The position numbers and the translations under genes were made by a program. The notes beneath the pieces are model-generated. The model saw only the letters and a program-made list of their open reading frames with translations. It was not told where the DNA came from and made no database searches. Shown in pieces: positions 1 to 15,000 of a stretch of 64,000 nt of DNA. Numbering within the stretch: position 1 is the stretch's first letter; the number at the start of each line of letters is the position of its first letter. This DNA comes from Oreohelix idahoensis. Lineage: Eukaryota; Mollusca; Gastropoda; Stylommatophora; Oreohelicidae. The stretch lies in NCBI GenBank assembly GCA_024509875.1, contig JAMPIV010019873.1:1-64000 (forward strand), in the 5' to 3' direction.

Positions 1-3000
1 ATGGCTAGGCGGGGTTGTCGCACGGAAGGTCCAGTGTTCAAATCCTGGGTAAGCCACTCATGTCTGTTGTTTTTCTGTTGTCTGGTGTTCTACTTCTTTG
101 TTTCCTGCGAGTGCCTGATAACATACCTTTATATTTGTTTCATATTAATTTACTGTTTACAGGCCTCAGGTTTCCCTCCCTTATTTGTAATAAATGTTTG
201 TACAATACCAAACCTACCCACTATCCTGTTCTCACTGTTCTAGTCTACTATCATTTACTGGACACAGTATTAAGGTCCTAAGGGTCTTGTTGGATTCGGC
301 CTATACTGCTTGATAGAGATACAACGGAAGTGATTGCGTCATTGATAGGCTGAACTGCCCATGGAGGACTTCTGGTGTCGTGTATTGTGGTTCGCACTAT
401 TGACCTGCCATTGAAACATCATTTTTTTGATGATGCGTAGATGGCAGAGCGGATAGTGTGATTCGCTTGCATGGCTGGGCGGGGTTGTCGCACGGAAGGT
501 CCAGTGTTCAAATCCTGGGTGAGCCACTCATGTCTGTTGTTTTTCTGTTGTCTGGTGTTCTACTTCTTTGTTTCCTGCGAGTGCCTGATAACATACCTTT
601 ATATTTGTTTCATATTAATTTACTGTTTACAGGCCTCAGGTTTCCCTCCCTTATTTGTAATAAATGTTTGTACAATACCAAACCTACCCACTATCCTGTT
701 CTCACTGTTCTAGTCTACTATCATTTACTGGACACAGTATTAAGGTCCTAAGGGTCTTGTTGGATTCGGCCTATACTGCTTGATAGAGATACAACGGAAG
801 TGATTGCGTCATTGATAGGCTGAACTGCCCATGGAGGACTTCTGGTGTCGTGTATTGTGGTTCGCACTATTGACCTGCCATTGAAACATCATTTTTTTGA
901 TGATGCGTAGATGGCAGAGCGGATAGTGTGATTCGCTTGCATGGCTGGGCGGGGTTGTCGCACGGAAGGTCCAGTGTTCAAATCCTGGGTGAGCCACTCA
1001 TGTCTGTTGTTTTTCTGTTGTCTGGTGTTCTACTTCTTTGTTTCCTGCGAGTGCCTGATAACATACCTTTATATTTGTTTCATATTAATTTACTGTTTAC
1101 AGGCCTCAGGTTTCCCTCCCTTATTTGTAATAAATGTTTGTACAATACCAAACCTACCCACTATCCTGTTCTCACTGTTCTAGTCTACTATCATTTACTG
1201 GACACAGTATTAAGGTCCTAAGGGTCTTGTTGGATTCGGCCTATACTGCTTGATAGAGATACAACGGAAGTGATTGCGTCATTGATAGGCTGAACTGCCC
1301 ATGGAGGACTTCTGGTGTCGTGTATTGTGGTTCGCACTATTGACCTGCCATTGAAACATCATTTTTTGATGATGCGTAGATGGCAGAGCGGATAGTGTGA
1401 TTCGCTTGCATGGCTGGGCGGGGTTGTCGCACGGAAGGTCCAGTGTTCAAATCCTGGGTAAGCCACTCATGTCTGTTGTTTTTCTGTTGTCTGGTGTTCT
1501 ACTTCTTTGTTTCCTGCGAGTGCCTGATAACATACCTTTATATTTGTTTCATATTAATTTACTGTTTACAGGCCTCAGGTTTCCCTCCCTTATTTGTAAT
1601 AAATGTTTGTACAATACCAAACCTACCCACTATCCTGTTCTCACTGTTCTAGTCTACTATCATTTACTGGACACAGTATTAAGGTCCTAAGGGTCTTGTT
1701 GGATTCGGCCTATACTGCTTGATAGAAATACAACAGAAGTGATTGCGTCATTGATAGGCTGAACTGCCCATGGAGGACTTCTGGTGTCGTGTATTGTGGT
1801 TCGCACTATTGACCTGCCATTGAAACATCATTTTTTTTGATGATGCGTAGATGGCAGAGCGGATAGTGTGATTCGCTTGCATGGCTGGGCGGGGTTGTCG
1901 CACGGAAGGTCCAGTGTTCAAATCCTGGGTAAGCCACTCATGTCTGTTGTTTTTCTGTTGTCTGGTGTTCTACTTCTTTTTTCCTGCGAGTGCCTGATAA
2001 CATACCTTTATATTTGTTTCATATTAATTTACTGTTTACAGGCCTCAGGTTTCCCTCCCTTATTTGTAATAAATGTTTGTACAATACCAAACCTACCCAC
2101 TATCCTGTTCTCACTGTTCTAGTCTACTATCATTTACTGGACACAGTATTAAGGTCCTAAGGGTCTTGTTGGATTCGGCCTATACTGCTTGATAGAGATA
2201 CAACAGAAGTGATTGCGTCATTAATAGGCTGAACTGCCCATGGAGGACTTCTGGTGTCGTGTATTGTGGTTCGCACTATTGACCTGCCATTGAAACATCA
2301 TTTTTTTGATGATGCGTAGATGGCAGAGCGGATAGTGTGATTCGCTTGCATGGCTGGGCGGGGTTGTCGCACGGAAGGTCCAGTGTTCAAATCCTGGGTG
2401 AGCCACTCATGTCTGTTGTTTTTCTGTTGTCTGGTGTTCTACTTCTTTGTTTCCTGCGAGTGCCTGATAACATACCTTTATATTTGTTTCATATTAATTT
2501 ACTGTTTACAGGCCTCAGGTTTCCCTCCCTTATTTGTAATAAATGTTTGTACAATACCAAACCTACCCACTATCCTGTTCTCACTGTTCTAGTCTACTAT
2601 CATTTACTGGACACAGTATTAAGGTCCTAAGGGTCTTGTTGGATTCGGCCTATACTGCTTGATAGAAATACAACAGAAGTGATTGCGTCATTGATAGGCT
2701 GAACTGCCCATGGAGGACTTCTGGTGTCGTGTATTGTGGTTCGCACTATTGACCTGCCATTGAAACATCATTTTTTGATGATGCGTAGATGGCAGAGCGG
2801 ATAGTGTGATTCGCTTGCATGGCTGGGCGGGGTTGTCGCACGGAAGGTCCAGTGTTCAAATCCTGGGTAAGCCACTCATGTCTGTTGTTTTTCTGTTGTC
2901 TGGTGTTCTACTTCTTTGTTTCCTGCGAGTGCCTGATAACATACCTTTATATTTGTTTCATATTAATTTACTGTTTACAGGCCTCAGGTTTCCCTCCCTT

Positions 3001-6000
3001 ATTTGTAATAAATGTTTGTACAATACCAAACCTACCCACTATCCTGTTCTCACTGTTCTAGTCTACTATCATTTACTGGACACAGTATTAAGGTCCTAAG
3101 GGTCTTGTTGGATTCGGCCTATACTGCTTGATAGAAATACAACGGAAGTGATTGCGTCATTAATAGGCTGAACTGCCCATGGAGGACTTCTGGTGTCGTG
3201 TATTGTGGTTCGCACTATTGACCTGCCATTGAAACATCATTTTTTTGATGATGCGTAGATGGCAGAGCGGATAGTGTGATTCGCTTGCATGGCTGGGCGG
3301 GGTTGTCGCACGGAAGGTCCAGTGTTCAAATCCTGGGTGAGCCACTCATGTCTGTTGTTTTTTCTGTTGTCTGGTGTTCTACTTCTTTGTTTCCTGCGAG
3401 TGCCTGATAACATACCTTTATATTTGTTTCATATTAATTTACTGTTTACAGGCCTCAGGTTTCCCTCCCTTATTTGTAATAAATGTTTGTACAATACCAA
3501 ACCTACCCACTATCCTGTTCTCACTGTTCTAGTCTACTATCATTTACTGGACACAGTATTAAGGTCCTAAGGGTCTTGTTGGATTCGGCCTATACTGCTT
3601 GATAGAAATACAACAGAAGTGATTGCGTCATTAATAGGCTGAACTGCCCATGGAGGACTTCTGGTGTCGTGTATTGTGGTTCGCACTATTGACCTGCCAT
3701 TGAAACATCATTTTTTTTGATGATGCGTAGATGGCAGAGCGGATAGTGTGATTCGCTTGCATGGCTGGGCGGGGTTGTCGCACGGAAGGTCCAGTGTTCA
3801 AATCCTGGGTAAGCCACTCATGTCTGTTGTTTTTTTCTGTTGTCTGGTGTTCTACTTCTTTATTTCCTGCGAGTGCCTGATAACATACCTTTATATATTT
3901 GTTTCATATTAATTTACTGTTTACAGGCCTCAGGTTTCCCTCCCTTATTTGTAATAAATGTTTGTACAATACCAAACCTACCCACTATCCTGTTCTCACT
4001 GTTCTAGTCTACTATCATTTACTGGACACAGTATTAAGGTCCTAAGGGTCTTGTTGGATTCGGCCTATACTGCTTGATAGAAATACAACAGAAGTGATTG
4101 CGTCATTAATAGGCTGAACTGCCCATGGAGGACTTCTGGTGTCGTGTATTGTGGTTCGCACTATTGACCTGCCATTGAAACATCATTTTTTTTTGATGAT
4201 GCGTAGATGGCAGAGCGGATAGTGTGATTCGCTTGCATGGCTGGGCGGGGTTGTCGCACGGAAGGTCCAGTGTTCAAATCCTGGGTAAGCCACTCATGTC
4301 TGTTGTTTTTCTGTTGTCTGGTGTTCTACTTCTTTGTTTCCTGCGAGTGCCTGATAACATACCTTTATATTTGTTTCATATTAATTTACTGTTTACAGGC
4401 CTCAGGTTTCCCTCCCTTATTTGTAATAAATGTTTGTACAATACCAAACCTACCCACTATCCTGTTCTCACTGTTCTAGTCTACTATCATTTACTGGACA
4501 CAGTATTAAGGTCCTAAGGGTCTTGTTGGATTCGGCCTATACTGCTTGATAGAGATACAACGGAAGTGATTGCGTCATTGATAGGCTGAACTGCCCATGG
4601 AGGACTTCTGGTGTCGTGTATTGTGGTTCGCACTATTGACCTGCCATTGAAACATCATTTTTTTGATGATGCGTAGATGGCAGAGCGGATAGTGTGATTC
4701 GCTTGCATGGCTGGGCGGGGTTGTCGCACGGAAGGTCCAGTGTTCAAATCCTGGGTAAGCCACTCATGTCTGTTGTTTTTTCTGTTGTCTGGTGTTCTAC
4801 TTCTTTGTTTCCTGCGAGTGCCTGATAACATACCTTTATATTTGTTTCATATTAATTTACTGTTTACAGGCCTCAGGTTTCCCTCCCTTATTTGTAATAA
4901 ATGTTTGTACAATACCAAACCTACCCACTATCCTGTTCTCACTGTTCTAGTCTACTATCATTTACTGGACACAGTATTAAGGTCCTAAGGGTCTTGTTGG
5001 ATTCGGCCTATACTGCTTGATAGAAATACAACAGAAGTGATTGCGTCATTAATAGGCTGAACTGCCCATGGAGGACTTCTGGTGTCGTGTATTGTGGTTC
5101 GCACTATTGACCTGCCATTGAAACATCATTTTTTTGATGATGCGTAGATGGCAGAGCGGATAGTGTGATTCGCTTGCATGGCTGGGCGGGGTTGTCGCAC
5201 GGAAGGTCCAGTGTTCAAATCCTGGGTAAGCCACTCATGTCTGTTGTTTTTCTGTTGTCTGGTGTTCTACTTCTTTGTTTCCTGCGAGTGCCTGATAACA
5301 TACCTTTATATTTGTTTCATATTAATTTACTGTTTACAGGCCTCAGGTTTCCCTCCCTTATTTGTAATAAATGTTTGTACAATACCAAACCTACCCACTA
5401 TCCTGTTCTCACTGTTCTAGTCTACTATCATTTACTGGACACAGTATTAAGGTCCTAAGGGTCTTGTTGGATTCGGCCTATACTGCTTGATAGAAATACA
5501 ACAGAAGTGATTGCGTCATTAATAGGCTGAACTGCCCATGGAGGACTTCTGGTGTCGTGTATTGTGGTTCGCACTATTGACCTGCCATTGAAACATCATT
5601 TTTTTGATGATGCGTAGATGGCAGAGCGGATAGTGTGATTCGCTTGCATGGCTGGGCGGGGTTGTCGCACGGAAGGTCCAGTGTTCAAATCCTGGGTAAG
5701 CCACTCATGTCTGTTGTTTTTCTGTTGTCTGGTGTTCTACTTCTTTGTTTCCTGCGAGTGCCTGATAACATACCTTTATATTTGTTTCATATTAATTTAC
5801 TGTTTACAGGCCTCAGGTTTCCCTCCCTTATTTGTAATAAATGTTTGTACAATACCAAACCTACCCACTATCCTGTTCTCACTGTTCTAGTCTACTATCA
5901 TTTACTGGACACAGTATTAAGGTCCTAAGGGTCTTGTTGGATTCGGCCTATACTGCTTGATAGAAATACAACAGAAGTGATTGCGTCATTAATAGGCTGA

Positions 6001-9000
6001 ACTGCCCATGGAGGACTTCTGGTGTCGTGTATTGTGGTTCGCACTATTGACCTGCCATTGAAACATCATTTTTTGATGATGCGTAGATGGCAGAGCGGAT
6101 AGTGTGATTCGCTTGCATGGCTGGGCGGGGTTGTCGCACGGAAGGTCCAGTGTTCAAATCCTGGGTAAGCCACTCATGTCTGTTGTTTTTCTGTTGTCTG
6201 GTGTTCTACTTCTTTGTTTCCTGCGAGTGCCTGATAACATACCTTTATATTTGTTTCATATTAATTTACTGTTTACAGGCCTCAGGTTTCCCTCCCTTAT
6301 TTGTAATAAATGTTTGTACAATACCAAACCTACCCACTATCCTGTTCTCACTGTTCTAGTCTACTATCATTTACTGGACACAGTATTAAGGTCCTAAGGG
6401 TCTTGTTGGATTCGGCCTATACTGCTTGATAGAAATACAACAGAAGTGATTGCGTCATTAATAGCTGAACTGCCCATGGAGGACTTCTGGTGTCGTGTAT
6501 TGTGGTTCGCACTATTGACCTGCCATTGAAACATCATTTTTTTTGATGATGCGTAGATGGCAGAGCGGATAGTGTGATTCGCTTGCATGGCTGGGCGGGG
6601 TTGTCGCACGGAAGGTCCAGTGTTCAAATCCTGGGTAAGCCACTCATGTCTGTTGTTTTTCTGTTGTCTGGTGTTCTACTTCTTTGTTTCCTGCGAGTGC
6701 CTGATAACATACCTTTATATTTGTTTCATATTAATTTACTGTTTACAGGCCTCAGGTTTCCCTCCCTTATTTGTAATAAATGTTTGTACAATACCAAACC
6801 TACCCACTATCCTGTTCTCACCGTTCTAGTCTACTATCATTTACTGGACACAGTATTAAGGTCCTAAGGGTCTTGTTGGATTCGGCCTATACTGCTTGAT
6901 AGAAATACAACAGAAGTGATTGCGTCATTAATAGGCTGAACTGCCCATGGAGGACTTCTGGTGTCGTGTATTGTGGTTCGCACTATTGACCTGCCATTGA
7001 AACATCATTTTTTTTGATGATGCGTAGATGGCAGAGCGGATAGTGTGATTCGCTTGCATGGCTGGGCGGGGTTGTCGCACGGAAGGTCCAGTGTTCAAAT
7101 CCTGGGTAAGCCACTCATGTCTGTTGTTTTTCTGTTGTCTGGTGTTCTACTTCTTTGTTTCCTGCGAGTGCCTGATAACATACCTTTATATTTGTTTCAT
7201 ATTAATTTACTGTTTACAGGCCTCAGGTTTCCCTCCCTTATTTGTAATAAATGTTTGTACAATACCAAACCTACCCACTATCCTGTTCTCACGTTCTAGT
7301 CTACTATCATTTACTGGACACAGTATTAAGGTCCTAAGGGTCTTGTTGGATTCGGCCTATACTGCTTGATAGAAATACAACAGAAGTGATTGCGTCATTA
7401 ATAGGCTGAACTGCCCATGGAGGACTTCTGGTGTCGTGTATTGTGGTTCGCACTATTGACCTGCCATTGAAACATCATTTTTTTGATGATGCGTAGATGG
7501 CAGAGCGGATAGTGTGATTCGCTTGCATGGCTGGGCGGGGTTGTCGCACGGAAGGTCCAGTGTTCAAATCCTGGGTAAGCCACTCATGTCTGTTGTTTTT
7601 CTGTTGTCTGGTGTTCTACTTCTTTGTTTCCTGCGAGTGCCTGATAACATACCTTTATATTTGTTTCATATTAATTTACTGTTTACAGGCCTCAGGTTTC
7701 CCTCCCTTATTTGTAATAAATGTTTGTACAATACCAAACCTACCCACTATCCTGTTCTCACTGTTCTAGTCTACTATCATTTACTGGACACAGTATTAAG
7801 GTCCTAAGGGTCTTGTTGGATTCGGCCTATACTGCTTGATAGAAATACAACAGAAGTGATTGCGTCATTAATAGGCTGAACTGCCCATGGAGGACTTCTG
7901 GTGTCGTGTATTGTGGTTCGCACTATTGACCTGCCATTGAAACATCATTTTTTTGATGATGCGTAGATGGCAGAGCGGGTAGTGTGATTCGCTTGCATGG
8001 CTGGGCGGGGTTGTCGCACGGAAGGTCCAGTGTTCAAATCCTGGGTAAGCCACTCATGTCTGTTGTTTTTCTGTTGTCTGGTGTTCTACTTCTTTGTTTC
8101 CTGCGAGTGCCTGATAACATACCTTTATATTTGTTTCATATTAATTTACTGTTTACAGGCCTCAGGTTTCCCTCCCTTATTTGTAATAAATGTTTGTACA
8201 ATACCAAACCTACCCACTATCCTGTTCTCACTGTTCTAGTCTACTATCATTTACTGGACACAGTATTAAGGTCCTAAGGGTCTTGTTGGATTCGGCCTAT
8301 ACTGCTTGATAGAAATACAACAGAAGTGATTGCGTCATTAATAGGCTGAACTGCCCATGGAGGACTTCTGGTGTCGTGTATTGTGGTTCGCACTATTGAC
8401 CTGCCATTGAAACATCATTTTTTTGATGATGCGTAGATGGCAGAGCGGATAGTGTGATTCGCTTGCATGGCTGGGCGGGGTTGTCGCACGGAAGGTCCAG
8501 TGTTCAAATCCTGGGTAAGCCACTCATGTCTGTTGTTTTTCTGTTGTCTGGTGTTCTACTTCTTTGTTTCCTGCGAGTGCCTGATAACATACCTTTATAT
8601 TTGTTTCATATTAATTTACTGTTTACAGGCCTCAGGTTTCCCTCCCTTATTTGTAATAAATGTTTGTACAATACCAAACCTACCCACTATCCTGTTCTCA
8701 CTGTTCTAGTCTACTATCATTTACTGGACACAGTATTAAGGTCCTAAGGGTCTTGTTGGATTCGGCCTATACTGCTTGATAGAAATACAACAGAAGTGAT
8801 TGCGTCATTAATAGGCTGAACTGCCCATGGAGGACTTCTGGTGTCGTGTATTGTGGTTCGCACTATTGACCTGCCATTGAAACATCATTTTTTTGATGAT
8901 GCGTAGATGGCAGAGCGGATAGTGTGATTCGCTTGCATGGCTGGGCGGGGTTGTCGCACGGAAGGTCCAGTGTTCAAATCCTGGGTAAGCCACTCATGTC

Positions 9001-12000
9001 TGTTGTTTTTCTGTTGTCTGGTGTTCTACTTCTTTGTTTCCTGCGAGTGCCTGATAACATACCTTTATATTTGTTTCATATTAATTTACTGTTTACAGGC
9101 CTCAGGTTTCCCTCCCTTATTTGTAATAAATGTTTGTACAATACCAAACCTACCCACTATCCTGTTCTCACTGTTCTAGTCTACTATCATTTACTGGACA
9201 CAGTATTAAGGTCCTAAGGGTCTTGTTGGACTCGGCCTATACTGCTTGATAGAAATACAACAGAAGTGATTGCGTCATTAATAGGCTGAACTGCCCATGG
9301 AGGACTTCTGGTGTCGTGTATTGTGGTTCGCACTATTGACCTGCCATTGAAACATCATTTTTTTGATGATGCGTAGATGGCAGAGCGGATAGTGTGATTC
9401 GCTTGCATGGCTAGGCGGGGTTGTCGCACGGAAGGTCCAGTGTTCAAATCCTGGTAAGCCACTCATGTCTGTTGTTTTTCTGTTGTCTGGTGTTCTACTT
9501 CTTTGTTTCCTGCGAGTGCCTGATAACATACCTTTATATTTGTTTCATATTAATTTACTGTTTACAGGCCTCAGGTTTCCCTCCCTTATTTGTAATAAAT
9601 GTTTGTACAATACCAAACCTACCCACTATCCTGTTCTCACTGTTCTAGTCTACTATCATTTACTGGACACAGTATTAAGGTCCTAAGGGTCTTGTTGGAT
9701 TCGGCCTATACTGCTTGATAGAAATACAACAGAAGTGATTGCGTCATTAATAGGCTGAACTGCCCATGGAGGACTTCTGGTGTCGTGTATTGTGGTTCGC
9801 ACTATTGACCTGCCATTGAAACATCATTTTTTTGATGATGCGTAGATGGCAGAGCGGATAGTGTGATTCGCTTGCATGGCTGGGCGGGGTTGTCGCACGG
9901 AAGGTCCAGTGTTCAAATCCTGGGTAAGCCACTCATGTCTGTTGTTTTTTCTGTTGTCTGGTGTTCTACTTCTTTGTTTCCTGCGAGTGCCTGATAACAT
10001 ACCTTTATATTTGTTTCATATTAATTTACTGTTTACAGGCCTCAGGTTTCCCTCCCTTATTTGTAATAAATGTTTGTACAATACCAAACCTACCCACTAT
10101 CCTGTTCTCACTGTTCTAGTCTACTATCATTTACTGGACACAGTATTAAGGTCCTAAGGGTCTTGTTGGATTCGGCCTATACTGCTTGATAGAAATACAA
10201 CAGAAGTGATTGCGTCATTAATAGGCTGAACTGCCCATGGAGGACTTCTGGTGTCGTGTATTGTGGTTCGCACTATTGACCTGCCATTGAAACATCATTT
10301 TTTTGATGATGCGTAGATGGCAGAGCGGATAGTGTGATTCGCTTGCATGGCTAGGCGGGGTTGTCGCACGGAAGGTCCAGTGTTCAAATCCTGGGTAAGC
10401 CACTCATGTCTGTTGTTTTTCTGTTGTCTGGTGTTCTACTTCTTTATTTCCTGCGAGTGCCTGATAACATACCTTTATATTTGTTTCATATTAATTTACT
10501 GTTTACAGGCCTCAGGTTTCCCTCCCTTATTTGTAATAAATGTTTGTACAATACCAAACCTACCCACTCTCCTGTTCTCACTGTTCTAGTCTACTATCAT
10601 TTACTGGACACAGTATTAAGGTCCTAAGGGTCTTGTTGGATTCGGCCTATACTGCTTGATAGAAATACAACAGAAGTGATTGCGTCATTAATAGGCTGAA
10701 CTGCCCATGGAGGACTTCTGGTGTCGTGTATTGTGGTTCGCACTATTGACCTGCCATTGAAACATCATTTTTTTGATGATGCGTAGATGGCAGAGCGGAT
10801 AGTGTGATTCGCTTGCATGGCTGGGCGGGGTTGTCGCACGGAAGGTCCAGTGTTCAAATCCTGGGTAAGCCACTCATGTCTGTTGTTTTTCTGTTGTCTG
10901 GTGTTCTACTTCTTTGTTTCCTGCGAGTGCCTGATAACATACCTTTATATTTGTTTCATATTAATTTACTGTTTACAGGCCTCAGGTTTCCCTCCCTTAT
11001 TTGTAATAAATGTTTGTACAATACCAAACCTACCCACTATCCTGTTCTCACTGTTCTAGTCTACTATCATTTACTGGACACAGTATTAAGGTCCTAAGGG
11101 TCTTGTTGGATTCGGCCTATACTGCTTGATAGAAATACAACAGAAGTGATTGCGTCATTAATAGGCTGAACTGCCCATGGAGGACTTCTGGTGTCGTGTA
11201 TTGTGGTTCGCACTATTGACCTGCCATTGAAACATCATTTTTTTGATGATGCGTAGATGGCAGAGCGGATAGTGTGATTCGCTTGCATGGCTGGGCGGGG
11301 TTGTCGCACGGAAGGTCCAGTGTTCAAATCCTGGGTAAGCCACTCATGTCTGTTGTTTTTCTGTTGTCTGGTGTTCTACTTCTTTGTTTCCTGCGAGTGC
11401 CTGATAACATACCTTTATATTTGTTTCATATTAATTTACTGTTTACAGGCCTCAGGTTTCCCTCCCTTATTTGTAATAAATGTTTGTACAATACCAAACC
11501 TACCCACTATCCTGTTCTCACTGTTCTAGTCTACTATCATTTACTGGACACAGTATTAAGGTCCTAAGGGTCTTGTTGGATTCGGCCTATACTGCTTGAT
11601 AGAAATACAACAGAAGTGATTGCGTCATTAATAGGCTGAACTGCCCATGGAGGACTTCTGGTGTCGTGTATTGTGGTTCGCACTATTGACCTGCCATTGA
11701 AACATCATTTTTTTGATGATGCGTAGATGGCAGAGCGGATAGTGTGATTCGCTTGCATGGCTGGGCGGGGTTGTCGCACGGAAGGTCCAGTGTTCAAATC
11801 CTGGGTAAGCCACTCATGTCTGTTGTTTTTCTGTTGTCTGGTGTTCTACTTCTTTGTTTCCTGCGAGTGCCTGATAACATACCTTTATATTTGTTTCATA
11901 TTAATTTACTGTTTACAGGCCTCAGGTTTCCCTCCCTTATTTGTAATAAATGTTTGTACAATACCAAACCTACCCACTATCCTGTTCTCACTGTTCTAGT

Positions 12001-15000
12001 CTACTATCATTTACTGGACACAGTATTAAGGTCCTAAGGGTCTTGTTGGATTCGGCCTATACTGCTTGATAGAAATACAACAGAAGTGATTGCGTCATTA
12101 ATAGGCTGAACTGCCCATGGAGGACTTCTGGTGTCGTGTATTGTGGTTCGCACTATTGACCTGCCATTGAAACATCATTTTTTGATGATGCGTAGATGGC
12201 AGAGCGGATAGTGTGATTCGCTTGCATGGCTGGGCGGGGTTGTCGCACGGAAGGTCCAGTGTTCAAATCCTGGGTAAGCCACTCATGTCTGTTGTTTTTC
12301 TGTTGTCTGGTGTTCTACTTCTTTGTTTCCTGCGAGTGCCTGATAACATACCTTTATATTTGTTTCATATTAATTTACTGTTTACAGGCCTCAGGTTTCC
12401 CTCCCTTATTTGTAATAAATGTTTGTACAATACCAAACCTACCCACTATCCTGTTCTCACTGTTCTAGTCTACTATCATTTACTGGACACAGTATTAAGG
12501 TCCTAAGGGTCTTGTTGGATTCGGCCTATACTGCTTGATAGAAATACAACAGAAGTGATTGCGTCATTAATAGGCTGAACTGCCCATGGAGGACTTCTGG
12601 TGTCGTGTATTGTGGTTCGCACTATTGACCTGCCATTGAAACATCATTTTTTTTGATGATGCGTAGATGGCAGAGCGGATAGTGTGATTCGCTTGCATGG
12701 CTAGGCGGGGTTGTCGCACGGAAGGTCCAGTGTTCAAATCCTGGGTAAGCCACTCATGTCTGTTGTTTTTCTGTTGTCTGGTGTTCTACTTCTTTGTTTC
12801 CTGCGAGTGCCTGATAACATACCTTTATATTTGTTTCATATTAATTTACTGTTTACAGGCCTCAGGTTTCCCTCCCTTATTTGTAATAAATGTTTGTACA
12901 ATACCAAACCTACCCACTATCCTGTTCTCACTGTTCTAGTCTACTATCATTTACTGGACACAGTATTAAGGTCCTAAGGGTCTTGTTGGATTCGGCCTAT
13001 ACTGCTTGATAGAAATACAACAGAAGTGATTGCGTCATTAATAGGCTGAACTGCCCATGGAGGACTTCTGGTGTCGTGTATTGTGGTTCGCACTATTGAC
13101 CTGCCATTGAAACATCATTTTTTTGATGATGCGTAGATGGCAGAGCGGATAGTGTGATTCGCTTGCATGGCTGGGCGGGGTTGTCGCACGGAAGGTCCAG
13201 TGTTCAAATCCTGGGTAAGCCACTCATGTCTGTTGTTTTTCTGTTGTCTGGTGTTCTACTTCTTTGTTTCCTGCGAGTGCCTGATAACATACCTTTATAT
13301 TTGTTTCATATTAATTTACTGTTTACAGGCCTCAGGTTTCCCTCCCTTATTTGTAATAAATGTTTGTACAATACCAAACCTACCCACTATCCTGTTCTCA
13401 CTGTTCTAGTCTACTATCATTTACTGGACACAGTATTAAGGTCCTAAGGGTCTTGTTGGATTCGGCCTATACTGCTTGATAGAAATACAACAGAAGTGAT
13501 TGCGTCATTAATAGGCTGAACTGCCCATGGAGGACTTCTGGTGTCGTGTATTGTGGTTCGCACTATTGACCTGCCATTGAAACATCATTTTTTTGATGAT
13601 GCGTAGATGGCAGAGCGGATAGTGTGATTCGCTTGCATGGCTGGGCGGGGTTGTCGCACGGAAGGTCCAGTGTTCAAATCCTGGGTAAGCCACTCATGTC
13701 TGTTGTTTTTCTGTTGTCTGGTGTTCTACTTCTTTGTTTCCTGCGAGTGCCTGATAACATACCTTTATATTTGTTTCATATTAATTTACTGTTTACAGGC
13801 CTCAGGTTTCCCTCCCTTATTTGTAATAAATGTTTGTACAATACCAAACCTACCCACTATCCTGTTCTCACTGTTCTAGTCTACTATCATTTACTGGACA
13901 CAGTATTAAGGTCCTAAGGGTCTTGTTGGATTCGGCCTATACTGCTTGATAGAAATACAACAGAAGTGATTGCGTCATTAATAGGCTGAACTGCCCATGG
14001 AGGACTTCTGGTGTCGTGTATTGTGGTTCGCACTATTGACCTGCCATTGAAACATCATTTTTTGATGATGCGTAGATGGCAGAGCGGATAGTGTGATTCG
14101 CTTGCATGGCTGGGCGGGGTTGTCGCACGGAAGGTCCAGTGTTCAAATCCTGGGTAAGCCACTCATGTCTGTTGTTTTTCTGTTGTCTGGTGTTCTACTT
14201 CTTTGTTTCCTGCGAGTGCCTGATAACATACCTTTATATTTGTTTCATATTAATTTACTGTTTACAGGCCTCAGGTTTCCCTCCCTTATTTGTAATAAAT
14301 GTTTGTACAATACCAAACCTACCCACTATCCTGTTCTCACTGTTCTAGTCTACTATCATTTACTGGACACAGTATTAAGGTCCTAAGGGTCTTGTTGGAT
14401 TCGGCCTATACTGCTTGATAGAAATACAACAGAAGTGATTGCGTCATTAATAGGCTGAACTGCCCATGGAGGACTTCTGGTGTCGTGTATTGTGGTTCGC
14501 ACTATTGACCTGCCATTGAAACATCATTTTTTTGATGATGCGTAGATGGCAGAGCGGATAGTGTGATTCGCTTGCATGGCTGGGCGGGGTTGTCGCACGG
14601 AAGGTCCAGTGTTCAAATCCTGGGTAAGCCACTCATGTCTGTTGTTTTTCTGTTGTCTGGTGTTCTACTTCTTTGTTTCCTGCGAGTGCCTGATAACATA
14701 CCTTTATATTTGTTTCATATTAATTTACTGTTTACAGGCCTCAGGTTTCCCTCCCTTATTTGTAATAAATGTTTGTACAATACCAAACCTACCCACTATC
14801 CTGTTCTCACTGTTCTAGTCTACTATCATTTACTGGACACAGTATTAAGGTCCTAAGGGTCTTGTTGGATTCGGCCTATACTGCTTGATAGAAATACAAC
14901 AGAAGTGATTGCGTCATTAATAGGCTGAACTGCCCATGGAGGACTTCTGGTGTCGTGTATTGTGGTTCGCACTATTGACCTGCCATTGAAACATCATTTT

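Noticed and set aside
435..520. A true tRNA gene in each satellite unit
   Set aside because: The A and B boxes fit, but the acceptor stem does not pair, the D and anticodon arms do not form and the box spacing is long. At most a tRNA-derived promoter head.
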